Positions 1 to 8,995 of a stretch of 64,000 nt of DNA are shown here, one piece after another. The notes under the pieces are model-generated. The model did no database searches. It saw only the letters and a list, made by a program, of their open reading frames with translations, and had not been told where the DNA came from. The DNA is from Hydrogenimonas sp. (GTDB taxonomy: Bacteria; Campylobacterota; Campylobacteria; Campylobacterales; Hydrogenimonadaceae). The stretch spans positions 1-64,000 of the forward strand of contig QNYO01000045.1 of NCBI GenBank assembly GCA_003978765.1. Direction: 5' to 3'. The position numbers and the translations under genes were made by a program. Position 1 is the first letter of the stretch, and each line of letters starts with the position of its first letter.

Positions 1-1049
1 AATCTATTGGCTTCAATAATATTGTTTGCTTGATCATGAAAGTTTTTGATGATTCTTGCAGTTTCTCTATTAGCAACACTAATCATTTGCCTATTTTTTT
101 TATTAGAGTTAATATCCAAAAAATCTGCTTCATCCTTAAAAACTGCTTCTCTTAAATTCAATTGTCCTTCTACTGTAGTGTCTCTAAAGATAGCCTTATC
201 TGTAAATTTTGTATTTTTAAAATCTAAATCAGACTCAAAAGTTGCTTCTGCAAAAATTACGATATCCTCAAAATGAGCCTTTTCAAAATGAGCATTTTGA
301 AATTTTGTACCAGTAAAATCAGCAAAACCTTTAAAGTTTGTATTATAAAAATTTGCTTTTCCACGAACAGAACAATTTTTAAATATAAACTCTTTATGAA
401 ATTCAGATTCTGAGAAATCTATATCTTTACAGTTATCAAACTCTATACTACTCTCAAAAATAGATTGATTAAAGTTCAATTTTTTATTGAAAAAACCACA
501 ATGAGTAAACTTAACTTTAGACTCATTCATAGTACTTAGTGCTATACCATTTTTAAACTTACATTTGTCAAATACTATTTCTCGTTTAAAGTGATACTTT
601 TTAAAATTTGCGAAATCTAAGAATGTACAGCTTATAAATTTTATAGATAATTTATTAATTATTTTATTAATATCTTCTATATAGTCTTGTGGAGTTTCAA
701 ACACACCATACGAATAAAAATTTGTTCCTAAATCTTCTATATTATCTACATATGGATTATATTCGACTTCTTTTTGAAAAGCTGGAAAAATAACACCTTC
801 ATAACTGTGATTAAAATCATATAAATCACCTAATAAATCAAGCTTATATAAGCTATCAAGCTCATCTTGAATATACTTCCAAAATTTATCTACTTTTTTC
901 TCATTCCAATCTTTTTCGCCATTTGAACTAATAACATACCAATCATTTTCTTTTTTCTCACAATGTAAGATACACCTCTTTTGTTCTATATCAAAATATT
1001 TCTCATCAACCTCTTCATCACAAACAGAGCAAATAAACCCTCCATTCAA
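1..1049 (-). CDS. Pentapeptide-repeat protein with N-terminal four-cysteine motif (3' end beyond the window)
   Basis: Reading the minus strand from a TTG at 1047-1049 gives 349 codons without a stop, running off the left edge. An AGGAG lies about 9 nt upstream, and the ATG in another frame a few bases further on stops after about 20 codons, so TTG is the best start. Residues 7-30 carry Cys7, Cys10, Cys26 and Cys30 (CxxC...CxxxC), suggesting a small zinc-binding head. Past about residue 150 the protein is made of pentapeptide-like units with Phe at every fifth position (ANFYN, TNFKG, FADFT, TKFQN, AHFEK), which in this family form a right-handed beta-helix. The last visible part (ANRETARIIKNFHDQANN) looks like the helical linker seen before membrane segments in related proteins, but its end is not visible. 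Function is unknown. Composition is clearly more AT-rich than the rest of the window, a sign of possible acquisition. Confidence 0.8.
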   Translation of the reverse strand, partial: MNGGFICSVCDEEVDEKYFDIEQKRCILHCEKKENDWYVISSNGEKDWNEKKVDKFWKYIQDELDSLYKLDLLGDLYDFNHSYEGVIFPAFQKEVEYNPYVDNIEDLGTNFYSYGVFETPQDYIEDINKIINKLSIKFISCTFLDFANFKKYHFKREIVFDKCKFKNGIALSTMNESKVKFTHCGFFNKKLNFNQSIFESSIEFDNCKDIDFSESEFHKEFIFKNCSVRGKANFYNTNFKGFADFTGTKFQNAHFEKAHFEDIVIFAEATFESDLDFKNTKFTDKAIFRDTTVEGQLNLREAVFKDEADFLDINSNKKNRQMISVANRETARIIKNFHDQANNIIEANR

Positions 1050-1181
1050 AACTATTCTCCTATAAAGATTTTATACTTACCATTTGCTTTACTTTTCCAA
1101 AGTAACCATTTAACTCATTCAAAAAAATAATATTGATTTTATTAAAAAATAACTTTTTTTGTAATAAAAATAGGAACTTTT

Positions 1182-1751
1182 TTACACCTTCACCCGATCC
1201 TGCAATGCACGTGAGAGTGAGAGCATATCGATATTCTCCAAACTTACACCTGTTGGAACACCTTGGGCAATCTTTGTAAAGATTAGGTTGTAATCTTTCA
1301 GTTTCTCTTCGATAAAGAGGATCATCGCATCGGTGGCAATGCTTGGCGTGAAGGCAAAAATCACCTCTTCTACGCCCTCTTCGATACGTTTTGCCAACTT
1401 TCCACTATCAAGATGTTCGACAGACTCTACAACAAAGTAGGTACCGTCATACTCTCCCCCTGCCTCAATTTGCAAAATATCTTTTGCATGTTCGACAATA
1501 CAGAGCTTGCTATGGTCACGTGTCATATCTGAACAGACTGGGCAAAGCTCATCTTCACTCATCGCCCCACACCGTTCGCATCGCTGAATCTTCTGCACCG
1601 CCTTTTCAATCGCATGGGCAATCTTCATCGCCGCAAAATGATCCTCTATCGCCATATAGTATGCCATCCGTTGTGCCGACTTTTTCCCAATCGACGGGAG
1701 TGCTTCAAGGGCACTTACCAAATTTTCAAAACTCTCAATCTTATTTTTCAT
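1182..1751 (-). CDS. recR: Recombination mediator protein RecR
   Basis: RecR works with RecO (and RecF where present) to load RecA on gapped DNA. The 189-residue product has the helix-hairpin-helix start ([16 protein letters not shown]), a four-Cys zinc finger (CERCG...CPVC, about residues 57-73) and the Toprim domain that follows ([14 protein letters not shown], then GTYFVV). Length is normal for the family. It is divergent from dnaJ with about 155 bp between the two starts. The downstream spacer toward the pentapeptide gene (1050-1181) is very AT-rich with no clear hairpin. Confidence 0.95.
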   Translation of the reverse strand: MKNKIESFENLVSALEALPSIGKKSAQRMAYYMAIEDHFAAMKIAHAIEKAVQKIQRCERCGAMSEDELCPVCSDMTRDHSKLCIVEHAKDILQIEAGGEYDGTYFVVESVEHLDSGKLAKRIEEGVEEVIFAFTPSIATDAMILFIEEKLKDYNLIFTKIAQGVPTGVSLENIDMLSLSRALQDRVKV

Positions 1752-1829
1752 AGTAACAGCTCTATCCTCTTTCTAAACCTTATCGATGATCTTTTATCAA
1801 GACTTTTTCGTGCTAAAACTAACCGCGAT

Positions 1830-1851
1830 TATACTGAAAATATGATAAAAT
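1830..1851 (+). promoter_or_regulatory. Probable dnaJ promoter -10 region
   Basis: Two -10-like hexamers lie in the recR-dnaJ gap, TATACT (1830-1835) and TAAAAT within ATGATAAAAT (1846-1851), 57-78 nt before the dnaJ start. Neither has a convincing -35 at 17 bp, which is common in Campylobacterota where AT periodicity replaces the -35. No CIRCE or HspR-type inverted repeat is visible here. Confidence 0.35.
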
Positions 1852-1907
1852 CGCAGGCGGAATTTAATACTTCTATCCCTACAAGATATAATCGATCAGG
1901 AGCCATT

Positions 1908-3038
1908 TTGACTGAACTTAGCTATTATGAAATACTTGAAATCGAACGGACTGCAACACAAGATGAGATTAAAAAAGCCTATCGTAAGCTGGCACTAAAG
2001 TACCATCCAGACCGTAATCCGGATGACAAAGAGGCCGAAGAGAAGTTCAAACTCATCAATGAGGCTTACCAAGTTCTCAGTGATGAGAAGAAACGTGCCG
2101 TCTATGACCGCTATGGTAAAGCAGGTCTTGAGGGGCAAGGCTTCCACGGCTTTGAAGGACAAAGCTACGACGATATTATGGATGATTTAAGTGCCATTTT
2201 CGAGTCCGTATTTGGCGGTGGCTTTACAGGTCGAAGAGCAAGCCGTGGTTCAGGAGAAAAGTACAACCTTGACCTATCGGCACAGATGGAGATCAGCTTT
2301 AAAGAGGCAATTTTTGGATGCCAGAAAGAGCTGAAGTACCACTACAAAAAGCCGTGTGAACCGTGTAAGGGTACGGGTGCCAAAGATGGTGCTGTCACCA
2401 CATGTGAGTATTGTAATGGTCAAGGACAGGTCTATATGCGTCAAGGCTTCATGACCTTTGCACAAACCTGTCCACAGTGTCACGGTAGCGGTCAATCGAT
2501 TAAAGAGAAGTGCCCAAGCTGTTCGGGATATGGTTATGAAGAGGTTGAAACAACCATTACTGTCGATATTCCAGAAGGCGTTGACGATGGTAACCGCCTA
2601 CGCATTCCAAATGCTGGAAATATGGCAGTAGATGGTCGCCGTGGTCACCTCTATATCACCTTCTATGTTGAAGAGGATGAACACTTCATCCGCCATGGTG
2701 ATGATATCTACCTTGAAGTACCTGTTTTCTTTACACAGGCTGTCTTAGGTGATACGATTGAAATCCCAACACTCCGTGGAAAAAAAGAACTCAAGTTGCC
2801 ACAAGGGGCTAAAGATAAACAGCAGTTTGTCTTTAGAGGTGAAGGTATCCGTAATGTCCACAGTGGACAGCTTGGAAATCTGATTGCACAGATTACGATT
2901 GTCTATCCAAAATCACTCAACGATAAGCAAAAAGAGCTATTAAGAGAGTTGCAAGAGAGTTTCGGTATCGAATCAAAACCGCATGAAAGTATCTTTGAGT
3001 CAGCCTTTGAGAAGATCAAAGGGTGGTTTAAAAAGTAG
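1908..3038 (+). CDS. dnaJ: Co-chaperone DnaJ (Hsp40)
   Basis: DnaJ stimulates the DnaK ATPase and hands it unfolded substrates. The TTG at 1908 preceded by ATCAGGAG gives 376 residues beginning [12 protein letters not shown], matching the family's usual start; the frame is open further upstream but those codons overlap recR and encode nothing DnaJ-like. Domains in order: J domain with HPD (KYHPDRNP, about residue 31), Gly/Phe-rich linker (about 65-110), a zinc domain with all four CxxCxGxG repeats ([32 protein letters not shown]), and the C-terminal peptide-binding domains. It stands alone, without dnaK or grpE, followed by a bidirectional terminator. Confidence 0.96.
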   Translation: MTELSYYEILEIERTATQDEIKKAYRKLALKYHPDRNPDDKEAEEKFKLINEAYQVLSDEKKRAVYDRYGKAGLEGQGFHGFEGQSYDDIMDDLSAIFESVFGGGFTGRRASRGSGEKYNLDLSAQMEISFKEAIFGCQKELKYHYKKPCEPCKGTGAKDGAVTTCEYCNGQGQVYMRQGFMTFAQTCPQCHGSGQSIKEKCPSCSGYGYEEVETTITVDIPEGVDDGNRLRIPNAGNMAVDGRRGHLYITFYVEEDEHFIRHGDDIYLEVPVFFTQAVLGDTIEIPTLRGKKELKLPQGAKDKQQFVFRGEGIRNVHSGQLGNLIAQITIVYPKSLNDKQKELLRELQESFGIESKPHESIFESAFEKIKGWFKK

Positions 3039-3059
3039 TCGCTTTCACGCTACCACTTA

Positions 3060-3080
3060 GGGAGGGCTAACAGCCCTCCT
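3060..3080. terminator. Bidirectional terminator between dnaJ and ccsBA
   Basis: A perfect 9-bp stem with a 3-base loop (AGGAGGGCT-AAC-AGCCCTCCT) lies between the convergent dnaJ and ccsBA stops. A T-rich stretch follows on the plus strand, so it should terminate dnaJ and may also block read-through from the other side. Confidence 0.75.
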
Positions 3081-3086
3081 CTTCTT

Positions 3087-6000
3087 CTACTTCTCTTTTT
3101 TGATCGGTAAAAGCTCACGTTTACGATACGCTAAAAGAATCGTCACTGCCACAACTACAACTACATAATAGACAAATGTTGGAATCGGTACAGGGTCACC
3201 TTTTGCATAAGAGTGCATGCCTGAAAGATAGTAGTTGACACCAAAATAGGTCATGACAACCGAGCTAAATGCCAAAAGTGATGCAACATTGAAGGCAAAA
3301 ATACCCTTCATCGACTTAATAAAGCGCAGGTGAACCACAACCGCATAGATAAGAATTGTGACCAGTGCCCATGTCTCTTTTGGGTCCCATCCCCAGTAGC
3401 GTCCCCAACTCTCATTCGCCCAGACACCACCTAAGAAGTTTCCAACGGTCAAGAGTGAAAGCCCAAAAATGAGGCTCATCTCATTGATATGGGTCAATTC
3501 ACGGATTGAGTATTCGATATTGGTACGATTCTCACCATGTTTAATGATGTAGAGCCAAAGGGTAATAAATCCAAGCAGTGCACCCAACCCAAGGAAACCG
3601 TAGCTTGCCGTAATAACAGCCACGTGAATCATAAGCCAATAGGATTTCAAAACAGGTACAAGGTTGGTAATCTCTGGATCCAACCAGTTAAGGTGGGCAA
3701 CAAAGAGAATCAAGCCCGACAAAATCCCTGTCGCCGCTAAAGTAATCGGTGACTTTTTAGAGAAGATAAAGCCTGCTAAGAGTGTTGCCCATGCGATATA
3801 GAGCATCGACTCATACCCATTACTCCACGGTGCGTGACCTGAAATATACCATCGAAGTCCAAGCCCTATGGTTTGAACCAAAAAGCCTGCAACCAAAACA
3901 GCCATTGCAATACGAACAGGCCACTTAAGATGGAACTTTGGCTTGATAATATGGGCAATGGTGAGCATCAAAAGGATAAAACCGATACCCAAATAGAGCG
4001 GTATTAAGCGTTGGAAAGGCTTCATCTCATTCATCCAAAGCTCTGCTTCAATACGCCCTTTGGTGGGAATGATTGCCGCACCATAAAATTGTTGATACTC
4101 TTTAATCACCTCCAACGCTTTATCTGCTTTGCTCCAGTTCCCATCGGTCAATGCACCATCAATATTATTGAAATAGTTTGCAAGAATCGCTTGAACAAAC
4201 CTTCCATTCTTCTCATTAAACTGTTTCATCGCATCAAGCGGTGCATACCAGCGTCCTGTCTTATCTTTCGGATTCGGGAAGATACGCAGGAGTGATCCGG
4301 TAAAGGTCATATACATCACGTTGACCCGCTCATCAACCTTTAGAATCTCTTTATCAAGCTTCGTACGCTCTGCTGGACGCTTACGGGTAATCTCTTCGAC
4401 CAGTGTACCGAGTTTATAGCTCTCTTTTTGTGAAAAGTCGAAAAAGTCGTTAAAAGTTGCATATTTGAGCTTTTTATCGATACCGATAATATCATTTACA
4501 CCTGGTAAGGAGATCTTAATCATCGGTATATTCTGCCAATGCTCTGGGCGGATAATCATACTTAAAAAGATTTGATCCGCTTCAAGCCCAAAGTGCTCCT
4601 CTTTTCGACTGATTTTGCGTAGAACCTCTCGTGCCAATGTATCAACTGGCTCAATCCGCCCCCCATTATCTTGCACCAACAGCTCACCAAACTTTTCGGC
4701 ATGTGCTTTTGGAATGACAGGTAGATCTTTGGGGCGTTCAATCTCACTCGCATAACTTGGAAGTGCAAAGATGCTTGAAAGTGCTAAAACCGCAATCAGT
4801 GAGGCACACTTTTTAGAGAGTTTCTGAAGATCACGCGCACGACGCATCAAAGTTTGGAATCGGCTTGAATAGGTCAACATCGAGCCAAACATACCAATGG
4901 CAAGAAGCAGATACCCCAAATAGGTTGGCAGTGTTCCTGGGTCATGGTTTACAGACAAAATGGTTCCTTTCTCATCCATATCATAGGAGCTTTGGAAGAA
5001 GCGGTAGCCTTGATAATCAAGGACATGGTTCATATAGATACGATATGGCATCTTCACCCCATTTTTTGGATCGATCACAATCACTTCACTCGCATACGAA
5101 GATGGACTCATTGATCCAGGATAACGTTCAAGCTGGAAGTCAACCAGTTTTAATGCAAATGGAAGGTGAATCATACGTGCACCGTAGCTGACGGCAAGTG
5201 TCCAATCTTTCAACTGCACATGGACAGGATCACCCGGCTGTCCTTTGGCTCCAAAGACCGTGACAACCTTTGAAGTATCCCCCATCGTCAACTTCAACTC
5301 CACAGCATCGAGCATACTACGCATCATTGGTCCACTCTGCTTACTATCCGCACTGCTTACAACAATTTTAGCGTGTGGCAATGCCTGCTTAATAACAAAG
5401 TTAACACCTGATGTACTATAAAGATGGCGTGTTTTAAGCTCTTGATCACCCGCTTCAAGCATACCAGAGCTTCGGTCGCTCATACGTAAATATTGAAGCA
5501 CAAAAGGGAGTTTTGCTTGGAGTTTATCGCCATCCATATGGATCTCTATAATCGGTTTACTGCTCTGAACATGAACTTCAAAAGCGATCACAAAAGATGG
5601 TGTTTCAAAACTCTCACCCGCTTTGAGTGTCACCTGCTGAGGCTTCTCACCCGATGCAATCATTAATGAGATAATCGGTCCACCCGACTGATCGACAACA
5701 ATCTTTTCGGTCGCATTAGGAATATAACGTAAAACTTCAAGGGTCACTGTCTCATCACCAAAACGGATATCCTGCTCCATATGGTTGCTTCCGATCTTAG
5801 AGAAGAGAACAGGCTTGGCATACATCAAATGTTTACCATCTTTGACAGCTTTAATCTGAAGATAGGTACGATCACTAATAATCGTATTGCTGGTTTGACC
5901 TTCACGAATATGCATCATCCCTTCATAACCGATATAACGGGTAATCGCCGCACCAATAAGAATCACAATAAAGGCGGCATGAAAAACAAAGACAAGACGC

Positions 6001-6224
6001 TTTCCTGCACGCCACATGCGGTAACGAATGATATTGGCAATCAAATTGATTGTCAGGAGCAGTAAAAGAAACTCAAACCACCGTGCATTATAAACCAATG
6101 CTTTTGCCGTTTGGGTTCCATAATCATTCTCAATAAATGTGGCGGCACCAATCGAAAAGGCAAACACCAGCATCAGTATGATTGCACTATGCATCGAGAG
6201 GATATACTCAAAGAGTTTTTTCAT
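3087..6224 (-). CDS. ccsBA: Cytochrome c biogenesis fusion protein CcsB-CcsA (ResB/ResC, system II)
   Basis: This is the membrane heme exporter and cytochrome c heme lyase of system II, attaching heme to apocytochromes at the periplasmic face. The N-terminal half is ResB/CcsB-like (membrane helices near residues 10-95, then a long periplasmic domain and a further helix near 435); the C-terminal half is CcsA with several helices and the tryptophan-rich heme motif (SWGRYWGWDPKETW), plus HAPWSNGYES. CcsB and CcsA are separate proteins in most bacteria; the fusion is typical of Campylobacterota. I chose the ATG at 6224 because TGGAGT precedes it; a Met six codons upstream (6242) has no ribosome-binding site. 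Its likely client in this window is the diheme peroxidase at 14116. Confidence 0.93.
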   Translation of the reverse strand: MKKLFEYILSMHSAIILMLVFAFSIGAATFIENDYGTQTAKALVYNARWFEFLLLLLTINLIANIIRYRMWRAGKRLVFVFHAAFIVILIGAAITRYIGYEGMMHIREGQTSNTIISDRTYLQIKAVKDGKHLMYAKPVLFSKIGSNHMEQDIRFGDETVTLEVLRYIPNATEKIVVDQSGGPIISLMIASGEKPQQVTLKAGESFETPSFVIAFEVHVQSSKPIIEIHMDGDKLQAKLPFVLQYLRMSDRSSGMLEAGDQELKTRHLYSTSGVNFVIKQALPHAKIVVSSADSKQSGPMMRSMLDAVELKLTMGDTSKVVTVFGAKGQPGDPVHVQLKDWTLAVSYGARMIHLPFALKLVDFQLERYPGSMSPSSYASEVIVIDPKNGVKMPYRIYMNHVLDYQGYRFFQSSYDMDEKGTILSVNHDPGTLPTYLGYLLLAIGMFGSMLTYSSRFQTLMRRARDLQKLSKKCASLIAVLALSSIFALPSYASEIERPKDLPVIPKAHAEKFGELLVQDNGGRIEPVDTLAREVLRKISRKEEHFGLEADQIFLSMIIRPEHWQNIPMIKISLPGVNDIIGIDKKLKYATFNDFFDFSQKESYKLGTLVEEITRKRPAERTKLDKEILKVDERVNVMYMTFTGSLLRIFPNPKDKTGRWYAPLDAMKQFNEKNGRFVQAILANYFNNIDGALTDGNWSKADKALEVIKEYQQFYGAAIIPTKGRIEAELWMNEMKPFQRLIPLYLGIGFILLMLTIAHIIKPKFHLKWPVRIAMAVLVAGFLVQTIGLGLRWYISGHAPWSNGYESMLYIAWATLLAGFIFSKKSPITLAATGILSGLILFVAHLNWLDPEITNLVPVLKSYWLMIHVAVITASYGFLGLGALLGFITLWLYIIKHGENRTNIEYSIRELTHINEMSLIFGLSLLTVGNFLGGVWANESWGRYWGWDPKETWALVTILIYAVVVHLRFIKSMKGIFAFNVASLLAFSSVVMTYFGVNYYLSGMHSYAKGDPVPIPTFVYYVVVVVAVTILLAYRKRELLPIKKEK

Positions 6225-6313
6225 GTTACAGACTCCAGTCATTTTAATCTTGTTATGGTAGCATATATTTCATCAAGTTATTTATAAAAATATGCTAACT
6301 AATTTTTTAACCT

Positions 6314-8995
6314 CTATTTTAGGTCACTCCAGCGTTCACCAATCTTAATACTTGTTGTCAATGGTACACGCAACGTAGCTGCTTTCTCCATCATCTCTGA
6401 AAATCTTTTTGACAACGCTTCAGCCTCTTCAGCTCTGATTTCAAAGATCAATTCATCGTGAATCTGCAACAAAATCACAGCGGGTAGTTGCTCCTCTTTA
6501 ATGGTGCGATGAATATCAAGCATGGCACACTTAATCAAGTCTGCTGTACTTCCTTGAAAAACCGTATTTCCCGCTTCACGCAGATAAGCCGCCAACTGCA
6601 TCGCATTGGCATGTTCAAAATCGAAGTAACGACGACGACCTAAAAGTGTCTCAACATAGCCCTGCTCTTTGGCTTTGGTCTCAATCGATTCAAGAAATGA
6701 TTTAACCGTTGGAAATGAGGCAAAGTAGTTTTCGATAATCACTTTTGCCTCTTTGGTTGAGATCCCCAGTGTCTGTGCCAACTTACGACTTCCCATACCA
6801 TAGAGGAGTCCAAAATTGACCGTTTTTGCGATATGGCGTTTCTCTGCCGCCTCTTCTGGACCAAAAAGCTTAATCGCAGTCTCCATATGAATATCTTTAT
6901 TTTCGGCAAATGCTTCTGTTAAGACAGGATCGCCAGAGAAGTGTGCCAAGAAACGGAGCTCAATTTGTGAATAGTCGATCCCTACAAGTAGCTTACCTTC
7001 ACTTGCTACAAACCCTTCACGAATCCGTCTCCCCTCTTCTCGTTTCACAGGGATATTCTGCAGGTTCGGGTTCTTACTACTCAAACGTCCCGTTGCAGTA
7101 CCAGTTTGAATAAATGAGGTATAGATACGGTGGCTCGAGTCACTCTTTCCAAGCTTAAGCAGTGGCTCAATATAAGTACTCATCAGCTTATGCAGTTCAC
7201 GATAATCAAGAATCTTTGGAATAATCGGATGAGCCTCTTTGAGGGAGTCAAGCACCTTCTCATTGGTACTATAACCGGTTTTAGTCTTTTTACCCGCTGG
7301 GAGTTCAAGTACCTCAAAGAGAATATGCCCCAACTGTTTAGGAGAGTTGATATTAAAGGTTTGACCTGCCAACTCATAGATCTGTTGGGTCAATTCGCTC
7401 AAACGTTTGGCTGTCTCCTCTTTTAAAGACTCAAAACGATCAATATCGATGGCGATACCATGATGCTCCATACAGATGAGAAGATTAACAAAAGGGTACT
7501 CCACTCTCTTTGCCTCATCAACCAGATGCTCTGCCCCTTGCAGTTTCAACATCTCCATCAATTTAAAGTAGAGGCGATAACTCATCCAAGCATCTTCAGC
7601 CGCATACTTGGTTGCCTCTTCAAGAGGAACGGTACTAAAGTTCTCTCCCTTTTTGACAGTATCTTTAAAGGCAACCATCTCATGATCGAAATAGCGCAGT
7701 GCCAAACGATCAAGCCCCACAGCACCCTCTGGATCAACCAACCATGCCAAGAGCATGGTATCGGCATACGGCTCAACCTCTTCAAATCCAAAGACCCGAT
7801 ACAAAAGCCCCAAGTCAAACTTCATATTGTGACCGAAGAAGCACTTTTTCAAAAGTATCTCAAATGCTCTTTTCGCATCCTCAAAGGCAATTTGCGTCCC
7901 AACCCCAAGATAGTTATGTGCTACAGGAACATAGTAGGCTCTATCATCTTCAAAGCAGAAGCTAAACCCTACAAGCTCAGCACTTTTGGTATCGAGTCCA
8001 TCGGTTTCAGTATCAATTGCCACCAATCTATCGTCATCAATCTTCTCTAAAATCTCAAAAAGCTTGTCACAATCATCGATCAAAATCGCCTCAAAGGTGC
8101 AAGCCTCTTTTTTACGCTCTGTCACAGTGGTTTGTTCAACCTTTTGTCCAAGACGGCGTAGAATGTTGCGAAGTTCATACCGCTCAAGCTCATCTTTAAT
8201 CTTTAGCAGTGGATCACTCGGTGGCATACGAAATGCAGTTAAGTCGCAATTATCAAAGATATCATCACGCAGTGTGACAAGTGCTTGACTACGATAGGCA
8301 TCATCTTTATGCTTTATGAGTAGATTTTTGATCCGTTCTGGTTTTACCTCATCAATATGTTCATAGATACCATCAAGTGTCTCAAACTGAGTCAACAACT
8401 TTACAGCTGTTTTGGGACCAATCCCAGGAACTCCTGGAACATTATCGGCACTATCACCAATGAGTGCCTGATAATCGACAAATTGTCGGGGGTGGATGCT
8501 ATATTTTTGCAAACACGCCTCTTCGTCAATCTCTACCTTCTTCATCGGATCAAAAAGGACAACCCGTCCATCATCAATAAGTTGGTAGAGATCTTTGTCG
8601 TGACTCACAATGCGAACTTTGATCCCCTGCTCTTTGGCACACTTCACCATCGAGGCGATCACATCATCCGCTTCATAATTTTCAAGGCTCAATTTACTAA
8701 GCCCCATCTTCTCAATCCACTCAATCGCCACAGGCAACTGCTGTTTCAACTCTGGTGGTGCTTCGGGTCGTTGGGCTTTATAGTTGGGATCAATCGTTTG
8801 ACGAAAGCTTGGTCCTGGTGCATCGAGAGCAAAAAGAAGATAGTCGGTCGGATACTCTTTCTCTAAGTTATGGATGAGATTGGCAAATCCTGTTAAGAGA
8901 CCTGTTGGAAACCCTTCAGAGTTTTTCAATGGTGGAAGGGCATAGAAACTTCTAAAAAAGAATCCAAATGTATCGATAATGGTTAATGTTTTCAA
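6314..8995 (-). CDS. polA: DNA polymerase I
   Basis: An 893-residue polymerase for Okazaki-fragment maturation and repair. All three domains are present: the 5' nuclease (residues 1-290), a 3'-5' exonuclease with an intact DxE motif (AIDTETDGLD), so proofreading is likely retained, and the polymerase with motif A (DYSQIELRF), motif B (KTVNFGLLYG) and motif C (QIHDELIFE). The start is TTG at 8995, overlapping the uvrA stop as TTGA, so the two repair genes are translationally coupled. Confidence 0.96.
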   Translation of the reverse strand: MKTLTIIDTFGFFFRSFYALPPLKNSEGFPTGLLTGFANLIHNLEKEYPTDYLLFALDAPGPSFRQTIDPNYKAQRPEAPPELKQQLPVAIEWIEKMGLSKLSLENYEADDVIASMVKCAKEQGIKVRIVSHDKDLYQLIDDGRVVLFDPMKKVEIDEEACLQKYSIHPRQFVDYQALIGDSADNVPGVPGIGPKTAVKLLTQFETLDGIYEHIDEVKPERIKNLLIKHKDDAYRSQALVTLRDDIFDNCDLTAFRMPPSDPLLKIKDELERYELRNILRRLGQKVEQTTVTERKKEACTFEAILIDDCDKLFEILEKIDDDRLVAIDTETDGLDTKSAELVGFSFCFEDDRAYYVPVAHNYLGVGTQIAFEDAKRAFEILLKKCFFGHNMKFDLGLLYRVFGFEEVEPYADTMLLAWLVDPEGAVGLDRLALRYFDHEMVAFKDTVKKGENFSTVPLEEATKYAAEDAWMSYRLYFKLMEMLKLQGAEHLVDEAKRVEYPFVNLLICMEHHGIAIDIDRFESLKEETAKRLSELTQQIYELAGQTFNINSPKQLGHILFEVLELPAGKKTKTGYSTNEKVLDSLKEAHPIIPKILDYRELHKLMSTYIEPLLKLGKSDSSHRIYTSFIQTGTATGRLSSKNPNLQNIPVKREEGRRIREGFVASEGKLLVGIDYSQIELRFLAHFSGDPVLTEAFAENKDIHMETAIKLFGPEEAAEKRHIAKTVNFGLLYGMGSRKLAQTLGISTKEAKVIIENYFASFPTVKSFLESIETKAKEQGYVETLLGRRRYFDFEHANAMQLAAYLREAGNTVFQGSTADLIKCAMLDIHRTIKEEQLPAVILLQIHDELIFEIRAEEAEALSKRFSEMMEKAATLRVPLTTSIKIGERWSDLK

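Noticed and set aside
46-276. Plus-strand ORF at the left edge
   Set aside because: It is antisense to the pentapeptide-repeat coding frame, which explains its composition; its hydrophobic stretch comes from the Asn/Lys-rich repeats.
1614-1907. Upstream extension of the dnaJ frame
   Set aside because: The extra ~98 codons overlap recR and lack homology-like content; the TTG at 1908 with ATCAGGAG matches the DnaJ N-terminus.
7460-8288. Open frames antisense to polA
   Set aside because: They overlap intact conserved polA exonuclease/polymerase regions and show no domain signature.
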